Below are positions 34,060-41,441 of a stretch of 49,298 nt of DNA, piece by piece. The notes under the pieces were generated by a model. It saw only the letters and a list, made by a program, of their open reading frames with translations, did no database searches and had not been told where the DNA came from. This DNA comes from an uncultured bacterium (GTDB taxonomy: Bacteria > Cyanobacteriota > Vampirovibrionia > Gastranaerophilales > Gastranaerophilaceae). Within the stretch, counting starts at the first letter, position 1, and each line of letters begins with the position of its first letter. The translations under genes were made by a program, and so were the position numbers. The DNA is taken from NCBI GenBank assembly GCA_949292185.1, contig CASEYP010000009.1:1-49298 (forward strand), given 5' to 3'.

Positions 34060-34647
34060 ATGGGTTTCTTATTAGGCGCATTTGGAAAATTGGCTGCTGG
34101 CAGGAGAGTTAGACAACTCCAAGCCAAGATGATGCGCGTCCAATCTAGATTGAGACGTGCAACTCGTCAAGTAGCTGACATGGACAAAATGCTTCAACGC
34201 CAAGAAAAAATGGAGTTGAATAGCCTAACAATGATGTCTAATTCCGGTATGATGGGTGCAAAAAGCACTATTTGGAATAGCATATTTGGCTCAGGTGGTG
34301 TTGGTTCCGCAATTTACGAAAAAATGCAAGGTGGCGGTCAGTTAAATACTGAAGAAAATAATCAATATGCTAACTATATGTCACAATACAATATGCAAAT
34401 TAATAATATGTCTACAATGAACGAAATGAACGTTTCAATGATGAAGCAACAAATTGAAGATAAATATGAATATCTAAGAGAATCAATGCTTCAACCATTA
34501 AAAGACGAAGAGGAAATGTTACAAACAGAACAAGATTCACTTCAATCTCAAATCCAAATTGCTCAAGAAGATTACAAAGCTTGCAAGCAAATGGAACAAC
34601 AAGATGCCAAGAACTTGGCTCCAAGTTACACAGGCGCAGCAGGTTAA
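34060..34647 (+). CDS. Met/Gln-rich coiled-coil protein, lineage type
   Basis: 195 residues starting MGFLLGAFGKLAAGRRVRQL. Residues about 15-50 and 120-185 are amphipathic helices rich in Q, R, M and E, with a Gly/Ser/Asn-rich linker between (GSGGVGSAIYEKMQGGGQLN). No signal peptide. Its translation start region matches that of the 703-residue protein at 44067: both have AAGGATA with 10 bases between AAGGA and an ATGGG start. C-ending codons are more frequent here than in neighbours, suggesting high expression. A strong terminator follows directly. Possibly a component of the same surface or secretion system; this is inference. Confidence 0.78.
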   Translation: MGFLLGAFGKLAAGRRVRQLQAKMMRVQSRLRRATRQVADMDKMLQRQEKMELNSLTMMSNSGMMGAKSTIWNSIFGSGGVGSAIYEKMQGGGQLNTEENNQYANYMSQYNMQINNMSTMNEMNVSMMKQQIEDKYEYLRESMLQPLKDEEEMLQTEQDSLQSQIQIAQEDYKACKQMEQQDAKNLAPSYTGAAG

Positions 34648-34665
34648 TAAACAATTTGATATATC

Positions 34666-34697
34666 AAAGCTCCCGATTGAAATCGGGAGCTTTTTTT
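34666..34697 (+). terminator. Strong intrinsic terminator
   Basis: 12-bp GC-rich stem AAAGCTCCCGAT / ATCGGGAGCTTT with TGAA loop and T run, about 20 bases past the stop of the coiled-coil gene. Confidence 0.95.
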
Positions 34698-34724
34698 AGG
34701 TAAATAATTTGTTTTGTAAACTGA

Positions 34725-34753
34725 TTTACAAAATTGAAATTATGGGATAAAAT
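34725..34753 (+). promoter_or_regulatory. Promoter placed for a leaderless TPR mRNA
   Basis: TTTACA (34725-34730) and TAAAAT (34748-34753) are spaced by 17 bases. The expected start site is at or next to the A of ATG 34760, and no SD precedes that ATG. Confidence 0.5.
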
Positions 34754-34759
34754 AAAGAC

Positions 34760-35815
34760 ATGGAAAATTCAAGTTTAAATGAGAAGATTAACGACTTAGT
34801 CGTTAAAATGGCTAAAGAACCAAATAATATTGATAATTACCACCAATTGGCTGAGCTTTATTTAGCTCAAAAGGACTATGATAAAGTTATGTCTGTTTTA
34901 GACAGCCTTTTAGCTATAAAACCTGATGATGTTCAGGCGCTTGTTGGTATGGGTACTATGTGGTTTTATGAAAGAGATTTTAGGAAATCACTTTCCTATT
35001 ATAATAAAGCTTTGGAAGTTAACCCTAAAAACTTCTTGATTTATTACAATATTGGTAATGTTTTTGCTGAGTGGAAAAATTTCTCAAAAGCTCTTTTCTA
35101 TTATAATCGAGCTATTGATTTGAATTCTCAAAATCCTGAAATTTATAATGCGATTGCCTTATTATATCAAGATATTGAAGATTATGTTGAGGCGAAGGCA
35201 TATTATGAAAAGGCTCTTTCTTTAGATCCTGAAAATGTTAATGCATTAATCGATTTAGGAAATGTTTGCTTTAAGTTGTTTGATTATGAAACTGCTTTGA
35301 AGCTATTTAAAAAAGTTTTTGTATTAAATCCTGATAATGAACTTATAGCTGTTTGTATTGCAAATGCTTTAACTCTTATGAAGGATAAAAAACAAGCTTA
35401 TACTTATTATGAAAAAGCTCTTTCTATGACTGATGATAAGTATAGAATTTATATTTGTTATGCTATTTCACTTACTGAGTTTGGTGAATATCAAGTGGCA
35501 GAAGGTATGTATAGGAAAGCTATAGATGCTAATCCGAATTTGTCTAATGCTTATGTGTTACTTGCTAATTTATATTCAAGCTCTGGTAAGATAAATGAAG
35601 CTATTGATTTGTATAAACAGGCTCTAAGAGTTGAACCTAATAATCCGGAAACTTACATGTTGCTTGGTAATGCTCATTACCTTAACCATGATGTTGAACA
35701 AGCTATATCTTCTTATAGAGCATCAATAAGTATTGCTCCTGCAAATGATGAGTACAAACTTATTTATAGCCAGATAGTTGAAGATTATGTTAAATCAGTG
35801 CACGGAGAAAAATAA
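34760..35815 (+). CDS. TPR-repeat protein
   Basis: 351 residues composed of nine or ten tetratricopeptide repeats from about residue 18 to 340, e.g. YYNIGNVFAEWKNFSKALFY and NALIDLGNVCFKLFDYETAL. No signal peptide or membrane segment, so it is cytoplasmic or peripheral and probably binds a protein partner. Its promoter suggests a leaderless message. The stop overlaps the ATG of the Tic20-like membrane protein by one base (TAATG), which couples their translation and suggests that the two act together. Confidence 0.92.
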   Translation: MENSSLNEKINDLVVKMAKEPNNIDNYHQLAELYLAQKDYDKVMSVLDSLLAIKPDDVQALVGMGTMWFYERDFRKSLSYYNKALEVNPKNFLIYYNIGNVFAEWKNFSKALFYYNRAIDLNSQNPEIYNAIALLYQDIEDYVEAKAYYEKALSLDPENVNALIDLGNVCFKLFDYETALKLFKKVFVLNPDNELIAVCIANALTLMKDKKQAYTYYEKALSMTDDKYRIYICYAISLTEFGEYQVAEGMYRKAIDANPNLSNAYVLLANLYSSSGKINEAIDLYKQALRVEPNNPETYMLLGNAHYLNHDVEQAISSYRASISIAPANDEYKLIYSQIVEDYVKSVHGEK

Positions 35816-36219
35816 TGTCTGTTAAAACAGTCAGTGTTGGGGATAGGTTAATTTCTTGTGCTTCATACTTAACTGCTGGCTGGGCAGGTTTAATTTTTTG
35901 TGTAATTTTTTATTTCAGAAAAAAGCACTTGTCTCGTTTTCTTAGATTTAATGTTTTTCAATCTATCTTTATTTCTTTGTTGTATTTTGTATTGGCAATG
36001 GGATTAGGGTTAATTTGCGAGTTATTATCTAAGGTTCCATTTATTAATGTTGCTGTTTCTTTTGTTTATTTCTTGTTAAGCCGACCAATTATTTTAGATT
36101 ATTCTATTGTTCAAGTTTTGGTTTTGGGCTTGGTTGTATATATGTCATTGTTTTCTCTTCTTGGTAAGTACCCAAGAGTTTATTGGATTTCTAAAATTAT
36201 TGACAATGCTGCTGCTTAA
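35815..36219 (+). CDS. Tic20-like small membrane protein
   Basis: 134 residues with four predicted transmembrane helices (about 15-32, 48-70, 76-90 and 97-118). The loop HLSRFLRFNVFQSIFISLL closely resembles the conserved Tic20 stretch with the RFN-x-x-Q pattern seen in cyanobacterial and plastid Tic20 proteins. In plastids Tic20 is part of the protein import channel; the bacterial role is not known. Translationally coupled to the upstream TPR protein by a one-base overlap. Family call is by eye and moderate. Confidence 0.75.
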   Translation: MSVKTVSVGDRLISCASYLTAGWAGLIFCVIFYFRKKHLSRFLRFNVFQSIFISLLYFVLAMGLGLICELLSKVPFINVAVSFVYFLLSRPIILDYSIVQVLVLGLVVYMSLFSLLGKYPRVYWISKIIDNAAA

Positions 36220-36267
36220 ATCCAATTGTTATAACACTTTTTCTTGGTTAATAATTTTAAATTATTG

Positions 36268-36427
36268 TTGACAAAAGTCTTTGCTTGGTGTTTGATTATA
36301 ATTGTACTAGTCGAAATTTTCGTGCTGGATTTGACGGTTAGTATAAATAGTAAAAGTCGAGACGCGACGCCCAAGCTCTCAATAAGACTTGTGTAGGGCA
36401 AATTTGGTAAAATTAAAAGGAGAAATT
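36268..36427 (+). promoter_or_regulatory. Promoter and structured leader of rpsL-rpsG
   Basis: TTGACA (36268) and TATAAT (36297) occur but are 23 bases apart, so the exact promoter is unclear. The following roughly 120-base leader is more GC-rich than its surroundings and contains GTCG-N5-CGAC (36356-36368) and a GCCCAAG ... CTT ... GGGC pairing (about 36369-36402). It could be a ribosomal-protein autoregulatory site. SD AAGGAG is 7 bases before ATG 36428. Confidence 0.4.
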
Positions 36428-36814
36428 ATGCCAACTATTAACCAGCTAGTACGTTCTGAACGTAAAAAGCTACAAGACAAAACAAAATCTCCGGCTTTGA
36501 TGAATTGTCCTCAAAGACGTGGTGTTTGTACAAGGGTTTATACAACAACCCCTAAAAAACCAAACTCAGCACTTAGAAAAGTTGCCAGAGTCAAATTAAC
36601 TAACGGATTTGAAGTTACTTCATATATCCCGGGTATTGGTCACAATTTACAAGAACACAGTGTTGTTCTTATTAGAGGCGGCCGTGTTAAGGATTTACCT
36701 GGTGTTCGTTATCACATCGTTCGTGGTACTTTAGATACTGCAGGTGTTGCTAACAGAACTCAAAGCAGATCAAAATATGGTGCTAAGAAAGATGCAAAGG
36801 GAGGTAAGAAGTAA
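36428..36814 (+). CDS. rpsL: 30S ribosomal protein S12
   Basis: 128 residues from ATG 36428, preceded by SD AAGGAG; the frame extends 13 codons upstream without support. The S12 core is plain: [47 protein letters not shown], and the accuracy-centre loop KPNSALRKV plus [11 protein letters not shown]. The lysines that carry streptomycin-resistance changes (in KPNSA and in the GRVKDLPG loop) are wild type. Stop overlaps the rpsG ATG by one base. Confidence 0.99.
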   Translation: MPTINQLVRSERKKLQDKTKSPALMNCPQRRGVCTRVYTTTPKKPNSALRKVARVKLTNGFEVTSYIPGIGHNLQEHSVVLIRGGRVKDLPGVRYHIVRGTLDTAGVANRTQSRSKYGAKKDAKGGKK

Positions 36815-37284
36815 TGTCTAGACGTTCTAAACCTGCAAAAAGAATACCTTTAGCAGATCCGGTTTATAATAGCGTTGATATCTCTAAATTTATTAATAGA
36901 ATTATGAGACGCGGTAAAAAATCTTTAGCTGAAAAGATTTTCTATGCTACTATGGAAAGAATTAAGGAAAGAACTAATCAAGATCCTATCGAAATCTTCC
37001 AGAAAGCTATGACTAATGCTACTCCATTGTTAGAAGTTAAAGCTCGTCGTATTGGTGGTTCTACTTACCAAGTACCTATCGAAGTTAAGGCTGACAGAGG
37101 TTTTGCTTTATCTTCTTCTTGGTTGATTGATTCTGCTAAGAAAAGAGGCGGCAAATCATTTATCGAAAAATTAACTAACGAATTGATCGATGCTTCTAAC
37201 GGACAAGGTTCTGCTTGCAAAAAACGTGAAGATACTCACAAAATGGCAGAAGCTAACAAAGCATTTGCTCATTACAGATATTAA
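36814..37284 (+). CDS. rpsG: 30S ribosomal protein S7
   Basis: 156 residues, [20 protein letters not shown], then MRRGKKSLAEKIFYATMERI and VEVKARRIGGSTYQVPIEV, all characteristic of S7, which organises the 3' domain of 16S rRNA. Coupled to rpsL by a one-base overlap (TAATG). In most bacteria fusA and tuf follow; here a strong terminator comes 19 bases after the stop instead. Confidence 0.99.
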   Translation: MSRRSKPAKRIPLADPVYNSVDISKFINRIMRRGKKSLAEKIFYATMERIKERTNQDPIEIFQKAMTNATPLLEVKARRIGGSTYQVPIEVKADRGFALSSSWLIDSAKKRGGKSFIEKLTNELIDASNGQGSACKKREDTHKMAEANKAFAHYRY

Positions 37285-37302
37285 TTTTAAGATTTTTAAT
37301 CT

Positions 37303-37344
37303 AAAAAGACGCAACGATTTTTTATTAAGTCGTTGTGTCTTTTT
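37303..37344 (+). terminator. Terminator ending the rpsL-rpsG operon
   Basis: 15-bp stem AAAAAGACGCAACGA / TCGTTGTGTCTTTTT (one G-U pair) around a 12-base A/T loop, ending in T residues. Confidence 0.92.
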
Positions 37345-37369
37345 ATTACTACATTTTGTTATGAATTAA

Positions 37370-37398
37370 TTGACTTTGTATCTTATGCAACATATATT
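37370..37398 (+). promoter_or_regulatory. Sigma-70-type promoter of the DNA methyltransferase gene
   Basis: TTGACT (37370-37375), 17-base spacer, TATATT (37393-37398). Start expected near 37405, giving a leader of about 25 bases with SD AGGAAA before GTG 37430. Confidence 0.6.
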
Positions 37399-37429
37399 AG
37401 TAAATGGAATTTTATAGGAAATTTTTAGT

Positions 37430-39466
37430 GTGGTTGTAAGTAGTACTAATTTGAACAAGAAAGAGGGTTTTGATGATAATTTATCTTTGGAGGCTTTAAG
37501 TAGGGAGCTTTCAATATCAACTGCAACTGCAAAAAATTGGGTAAAGTTAGGGAAATTAGTGCCTACTATATCAGATGGTAATAGTTTATATTTTGCGCGT
37601 GAGTATGTTGCGTCTTTGAAAAAATCTATAGAAAATGGTGAGAATTTTGCTTTAAAAAGCAGAAGAAATAAAAAGTATGTATCAGGATGTGGGGTTTACA
37701 ATTCTTATGTTTCTTCAAATTCAAAGAATCTGTATGTTGTAAATAGCCTTGTTGATAAAATTCATAGTTTACGGATAGATGTTAACCAAGGTTTGTTGGT
37801 TTCATTAATTGCTGATTGTGCATTGAAATTCCTGTTTTCTTATCAAAAAGTTGAGTGTTCAAAAGATATATTATTAAGCTATATTGATGGTAATGTGTCT
37901 AAAAATGAGTTTAGTTTTTTGATTGATGATTTAATTACTGATAAAAAATCAATTAGAGATAGTGTTATAAAGTATCCTGATTTATTTCAATCTGAGTATA
38001 TATATGAAAAAGGTGAAGATATAATTGGCTTATTGTATATCTCATTGAGAAATATTGGGGCAAGAAAGCTTACTGGCGCGTATTATACGCCTACAAAAGT
38101 TGTACAAAAGCTTTGCGATAATTTGTTTAGCAATAATGATTATAATAATAAAACAGTACTTGATCCTTGTTGTGGCACAGGAAACTTCATTATAAATCTT
38201 CCAAGTGAAATTCCTTATAAAAATGTTTTTGCTAGTGATGTTGATGAACTTGCGATAAAGATAGCTAGGATAAATTATGCTCTTAAATATGGTATATCAG
38301 ACAAAACTCTTATTTATGACCATATCAAGCAGGTAGATTTTATAAAATCGGCAGATCAGGATGTGAAATTTGATTTTATAATAGGTAATCCGCCTTGGGG
38401 ATTTTCTTTTTCTCAAGATTTAAAGGCTTTTTTAAGAAAGAATTTTATATCTGCTGTCGGTAATAATATTGAGTCTTATGATATTTTTGTAGAGCAGGCT
38501 ATAAAAATTTTAAAAAAAGATGGAGTTTTGGCTTTTGTTTTACCTGAAGCTATATTAAATGTCAGTGCTCATAATGCAATAAGAAAATTTATTTTAAAAT
38601 GTTCATCAATTCAGAGAGTTGATTTTTTAGGAGATACTTTTGATAAGGTTCAGTGTCCTAGTATTATATTGCAGCTTTTGCATAATCAAAAACATTTAAT
38701 CACTGTTGGAACTGTTGTTTCTGATGCAAATAGATCATTTACAATAGGTACTGATAGAAAATTTGAGGATGTTTTTTCACTAAATATTGATGATTTTGAA
38801 TACTCTATTTTGCAAAAAATTACAAATATTTCTAGTAAGGTTACCTTACGTGATAATGCTGTTTTTGCATTAGGTATTGTTACAGGTGATAATAAAAAGT
38901 ATATTTCATCGGTTAAAACGCCTGAAAATGAGATGATATTAAAAGGTTCTGATATTTATAAGTTTAAATTCAAATCCTCAAATAATTTTATTGAATTTAA
39001 ACCTGAATTATTCCAACAGGTTGCACCGGTTGAGTATTATCGAGCTAAGGAAAAGTTGTTGTATCGTTTTATCTGTAATCAGCCAGTTTTTGCGTATGAT
39101 AATAGCGGAGTTTTATCTTTAAACAGTTGTAATATATTAATTCCAAGTATTAAAGGGCTTGATATTAAATATATTATGGCAATTTTAAATTCCAGAGTTG
39201 TTAGTTTTTATTTAATGAAGAAGTTTAATTCTGTAAAACTCTTGCGAGCTCACCTTGAACAGGTGCCAATTCCGAAAGTTAGAGGGGATGTACAAGGTGA
39301 AATTATAGAGCTTGTAAATTCTATAATTGAACAGGAAAAACCTTCCGATATTGAATATTTGTACAATATTTTAGATGAAAAAATTGCACACTTATATGAA
39401 CTATCAGACAAAGATTATGATTTTATAAAAGCTTCACTAATTAATACAAGGAAGTATTTGTTTTAG
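37430..39466 (+). CDS. N6-adenine DNA methyltransferase with N-terminal helix-turn-helix
   Basis: 678 residues from GTG 37430. Residues about 18-45 form a helix-turn-helix of MerR/excisionase style (SLEALSRELSISTATAKNWV). The methyltransferase domain has GAYYTPTKVVQKL (216-228), SAM motif I DPCCGTGNF (245-253) and catalytic motif IV NPPW (320-323), the gamma-class order. The C-terminal third looks like a TaqI-type target-recognition domain (YIMAILNSRVVSFYLMKKF, LEQVPIPKV). No nuclease motif is seen, so it is either a solitary methyltransferase or a type IIG enzyme without its nuclease. Not next to a restriction gene. Its own promoter lies upstream; the convergent gene begins 4 bases past the stop. 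Confidence 0.88.
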   Translation: MVVSSTNLNKKEGFDDNLSLEALSRELSISTATAKNWVKLGKLVPTISDGNSLYFAREYVASLKKSIENGENFALKSRRNKKYVSGCGVYNSYVSSNSKNLYVVNSLVDKIHSLRIDVNQGLLVSLIADCALKFLFSYQKVECSKDILLSYIDGNVSKNEFSFLIDDLITDKKSIRDSVIKYPDLFQSEYIYEKGEDIIGLLYISLRNIGARKLTGAYYTPTKVVQKLCDNLFSNNDYNNKTVLDPCCGTGNFIINLPSEIPYKNVFASDVDELAIKIARINYALKYGISDKTLIYDHIKQVDFIKSADQDVKFDFIIGNPPWGFSFSQDLKAFLRKNFISAVGNNIESYDIFVEQAIKILKKDGVLAFVLPEAILNVSAHNAIRKFILKCSSIQRVDFLGDTFDKVQCPSIILQLLHNQKHLITVGTVVSDANRSFTIGTDRKFEDVFSLNIDDFEYSILQKITNISSKVTLRDNAVFALGIVTGDNKKYISSVKTPENEMILKGSDIYKFKFKSSNNFIEFKPELFQQVAPVEYYRAKEKLLYRFICNQPVFAYDNSGVLSLNSCNILIPSIKGLDIKYIMAILNSRVVSFYLMKKFNSVKLLRAHLEQVPIPKVRGDVQGEIIELVNSIIEQEKPSDIEYLYNILDEKIAHLYELSDKDYDFIKASLINTRKYLF

Positions 39467-39470
39467 TTGA

Positions 39471-41084
39471 TTAGGAGTTTTGCCTTATATTTTTTAGATC
39501 ATTTTTGGCATTTGTTGTAAATTTTATTTTATATTTTTTTGCAAGTGTTTCAAGTACTGATGGATTTATCAATGTTGGTGGACATTTTGCCATATAAATG
39601 TTTCGAGCGTCCATTTCATTTAAAGTTATTGTATTTGAAATTGACATAACATCGCATGTTGTTATAAAAAATACTAATTTCTCACTTGAGATTGGGTATT
39701 TATCAAAAAATGATTTCAAAAGATTTGTCGCAAGAGGAATATAGTTCCCAATTGGAATTGTCAGGATGTTATTTTGATCTTTTGAGTATGAAAAGCTTAT
39801 GGCATATTCATTTTCTTTAAGGTTAGAAAATAATTCGTTGAAGTATTCTCTTTGACATTCAAGATGTGAGTCTATACCTATAATATAAAGCTTTTTGATT
39901 TTATCGTTGTTTAAGTTTTCGATAATATAGTTAAATTTTTCTTCAATTTCTCCTTCGTTGTAACCTAAGATTGTGTCATCCTTAGTCTTTCCTTTTGAAA
40001 AGCCTTTGGCATTTTGCGCAGAATCTATTAGTTCTGTGTAATCGTTATTTTCAATCTTGATAACTCCATTTGGTACAATGTAGTCATTTGAAAATAAGCG
40101 TCCTCGGTATAGGTATTCAGGAGTGTTTTTAGAATTTTTTGTCAGTAAAATTGCACCCGGAAATGTTGCAAAATCCAATATGCAATTTTCTGTTAGATTT
40201 CCAAAATGACCTTTTAAGTTTTTAAATTCATTAAATCTTTTCATTGCATGTGTAATTAAAAGATTTGAATGAGTATAAATATCTATATCCTTGTCTTTTG
40301 TGCTTTCAAGAACATTTAAAAGGTCGAAAAAGTTGTTTCCTGAAACAAGTATAGCTTTCCCTTGTCTTGTCGAATGAGAAACTGAAACTTCTGAAATTCC
40401 GCCAAATATTTCTAAAAATAATTTGGCTATTTCTATTTGAAGTTTGTTATCAAGTCGCGCAAGTCTATTTATTTCATTATAAATTTTTTGTGCAGAAATT
40501 TTGCTATGATTATACATGTCAAGTGCATCTAGTATTTCGTGATAAATTTCTGAGTCAAATCTTTCAAAATCACACAACTTAATTAAATTCAAATTTAGAC
40601 TTTTTATTACTATTAGCAGTATCTCTGTTAAGTTTTTTTGTTCAGAATTGAACTTTTTATATTTGTTTAATGAAATTTTTTCTCCCATAGATATTGCTTG
40701 GGCTATTGAGTTTATATTGCTAATGCTGGATGAGGATTTAATTTCTGCCGGTACAATTTGTTTTTCTTTACAGATTTTTTGATAAGCCTTTTTAGCATCT
40801 TCAAGCAGATAATATTCTCTCATTATGATTTGATAAAGTTGATTATCACTAAATTCATTTATAGAAATTAAACTCCCTAAAAAATTTAGTATCTCATATT
40901 TTATATTTTGGTTGTTTCCGCCAAGTTTTTCAAGTTCAAGAATGTAGTGAGCAAGATGTTGTAATAGTAATATGGCAACTTCTTGCAGTGCTGAAATTGT
41001 CGGCGAAATTGAACAAGCACCTCTTGAGGTACATTCATTTATATCTTGGTAATTGTTTTGAAATTCGTTATTATTGTTTTGCAT
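39471..41084 (-). CDS. Hybrid-cluster protein (hydroxylamine reductase) homolog lacking cluster ligands
   Basis: 537 residues, the HCP length. Family-like stretches in order: CTSRGAC-SISPTISALQE (18-34), ILVSGNNFFDLL (246-255), IYTHSNLLITHA (269-280), GHFGNLTENCILDFATFPGA (292-311), KKLYIIGIDSHLE (397-409), and near the end ARNIYMAKCPPTLINPSVLE. Against the family (D. vulgaris numbering, from memory) the hybrid-cluster ligands are all changed: H244 to Asn250, E268 to Asn274, C312 to Ser318, C406 to Ile404, C434 to about Ser432, C459 to Gly446, E494 to Asp478. Only two of the four N-terminal cluster Cys remain. Probably not an oxidoreductase. It overlaps the glutaredoxin gene by 14 bases. Confidence 0.7.
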   Translation of the reverse strand: MQNNNNEFQNNYQDINECTSRGACSISPTISALQEVAILLLQHLAHYILELEKLGGNNQNIKYEILNFLGSLISINEFSDNQLYQIIMREYYLLEDAKKAYQKICKEKQIVPAEIKSSSSISNINSIAQAISMGEKISLNKYKKFNSEQKNLTEILLIVIKSLNLNLIKLCDFERFDSEIYHEILDALDMYNHSKISAQKIYNEINRLARLDNKLQIEIAKLFLEIFGGISEVSVSHSTRQGKAILVSGNNFFDLLNVLESTKDKDIDIYTHSNLLITHAMKRFNEFKNLKGHFGNLTENCILDFATFPGAILLTKNSKNTPEYLYRGRLFSNDYIVPNGVIKIENNDYTELIDSAQNAKGFSKGKTKDDTILGYNEGEIEEKFNYIIENLNNDKIKKLYIIGIDSHLECQREYFNELFSNLKENEYAISFSYSKDQNNILTIPIGNYIPLATNLLKSFFDKYPISSEKLVFFITTCDVMSISNTITLNEMDARNIYMAKCPPTLINPSVLETLAKKYKIKFTTNAKNDLKNIRQNS

Positions 41085-41322
41085 AGTTTTCCTGTCCGTG
41101 TTTTTTTAAGTATTCAATAATGTCATCTGATTCGTAAATTTTGTCATTTGTGTCTTCGTTATATAAAAATGGAACTTGATCTTTTCCACCTATAGATAGC
41201 AATCTTAAAACATTATCATCATTATTCGTGTCAAATTTGTTGTACTTAATTTTATTTTCGTCTAAGAATTTTAAAACTTTTTTACAGTAGGGGCATTCCG
41301 GTAATATGAATATATCAAACAT
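41071..41322 (-). CDS. Glutaredoxin-like thiol oxidoreductase
   Basis: 83 residues with the dithiol active site CPYC (Cys10, Cys13), the cis-proline loop DQVPFLY and the YESDDIIEYL helix that binds a thiol cofactor. Length and order fit a small glutaredoxin. Reduces disulfides or mixed disulfides in the cytoplasm, probably fed by glutathione-like or thioredoxin reductase systems (trxB is at 48238). SD AGGAGGAG before ATG 41322. It is the first gene of a two-gene minus-strand operon with the HCP-like protein. Confidence 0.92.
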   Translation of the reverse strand: MFDIFILPECPYCKKVLKFLDENKIKYNKFDTNNDDNVLRLLSIGGKDQVPFLYNEDTNDKIYESDDIIEYLKKHGQENYAKQ

Positions 41323-41401
41323 TTATTTCTCCTCCTATGGTTATTATAAATATTTATTTGTAGAATAAATTAGCTGGTTGAATATATTTTTTGTTTTTAT
41401 T

Positions 41402-41430
41402 TTGAATTGCAAATTTTTAATTTTTATAAT
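41402..41430 (+). promoter_or_regulatory. Promoter of wecB, near-leaderless
   Basis: TTGAAT (41402-41407), 17-base spacer, TATAAT (41425-41430). Expected start at about 41437, only 5 bases from ATG 41442, and no SD is present. Confidence 0.6.
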
Positions 41431-41441
41431 AAACTCTGAGT

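Noticed and set aside
36268..36302. TTGACA and TATAAT upstream of rpsL as a single promoter
   Set aside because: They are 23 bases apart, well over the 16-18 needed. One of them may belong to a different promoter, so I list only a candidate region.
37430..41084. Restriction-modification or phage-defence island
   Set aside because: Only a methyltransferase is recognisable. The convergent gene is an HCP homolog, with no nuclease, helicase or toxin, so no defence system is supported.
39471..41084. Active hydroxylamine reductase (Hcp)
   Set aside because: The cluster ligands appear to be replaced, so an enzyme name would mislead; only the family is claimed.
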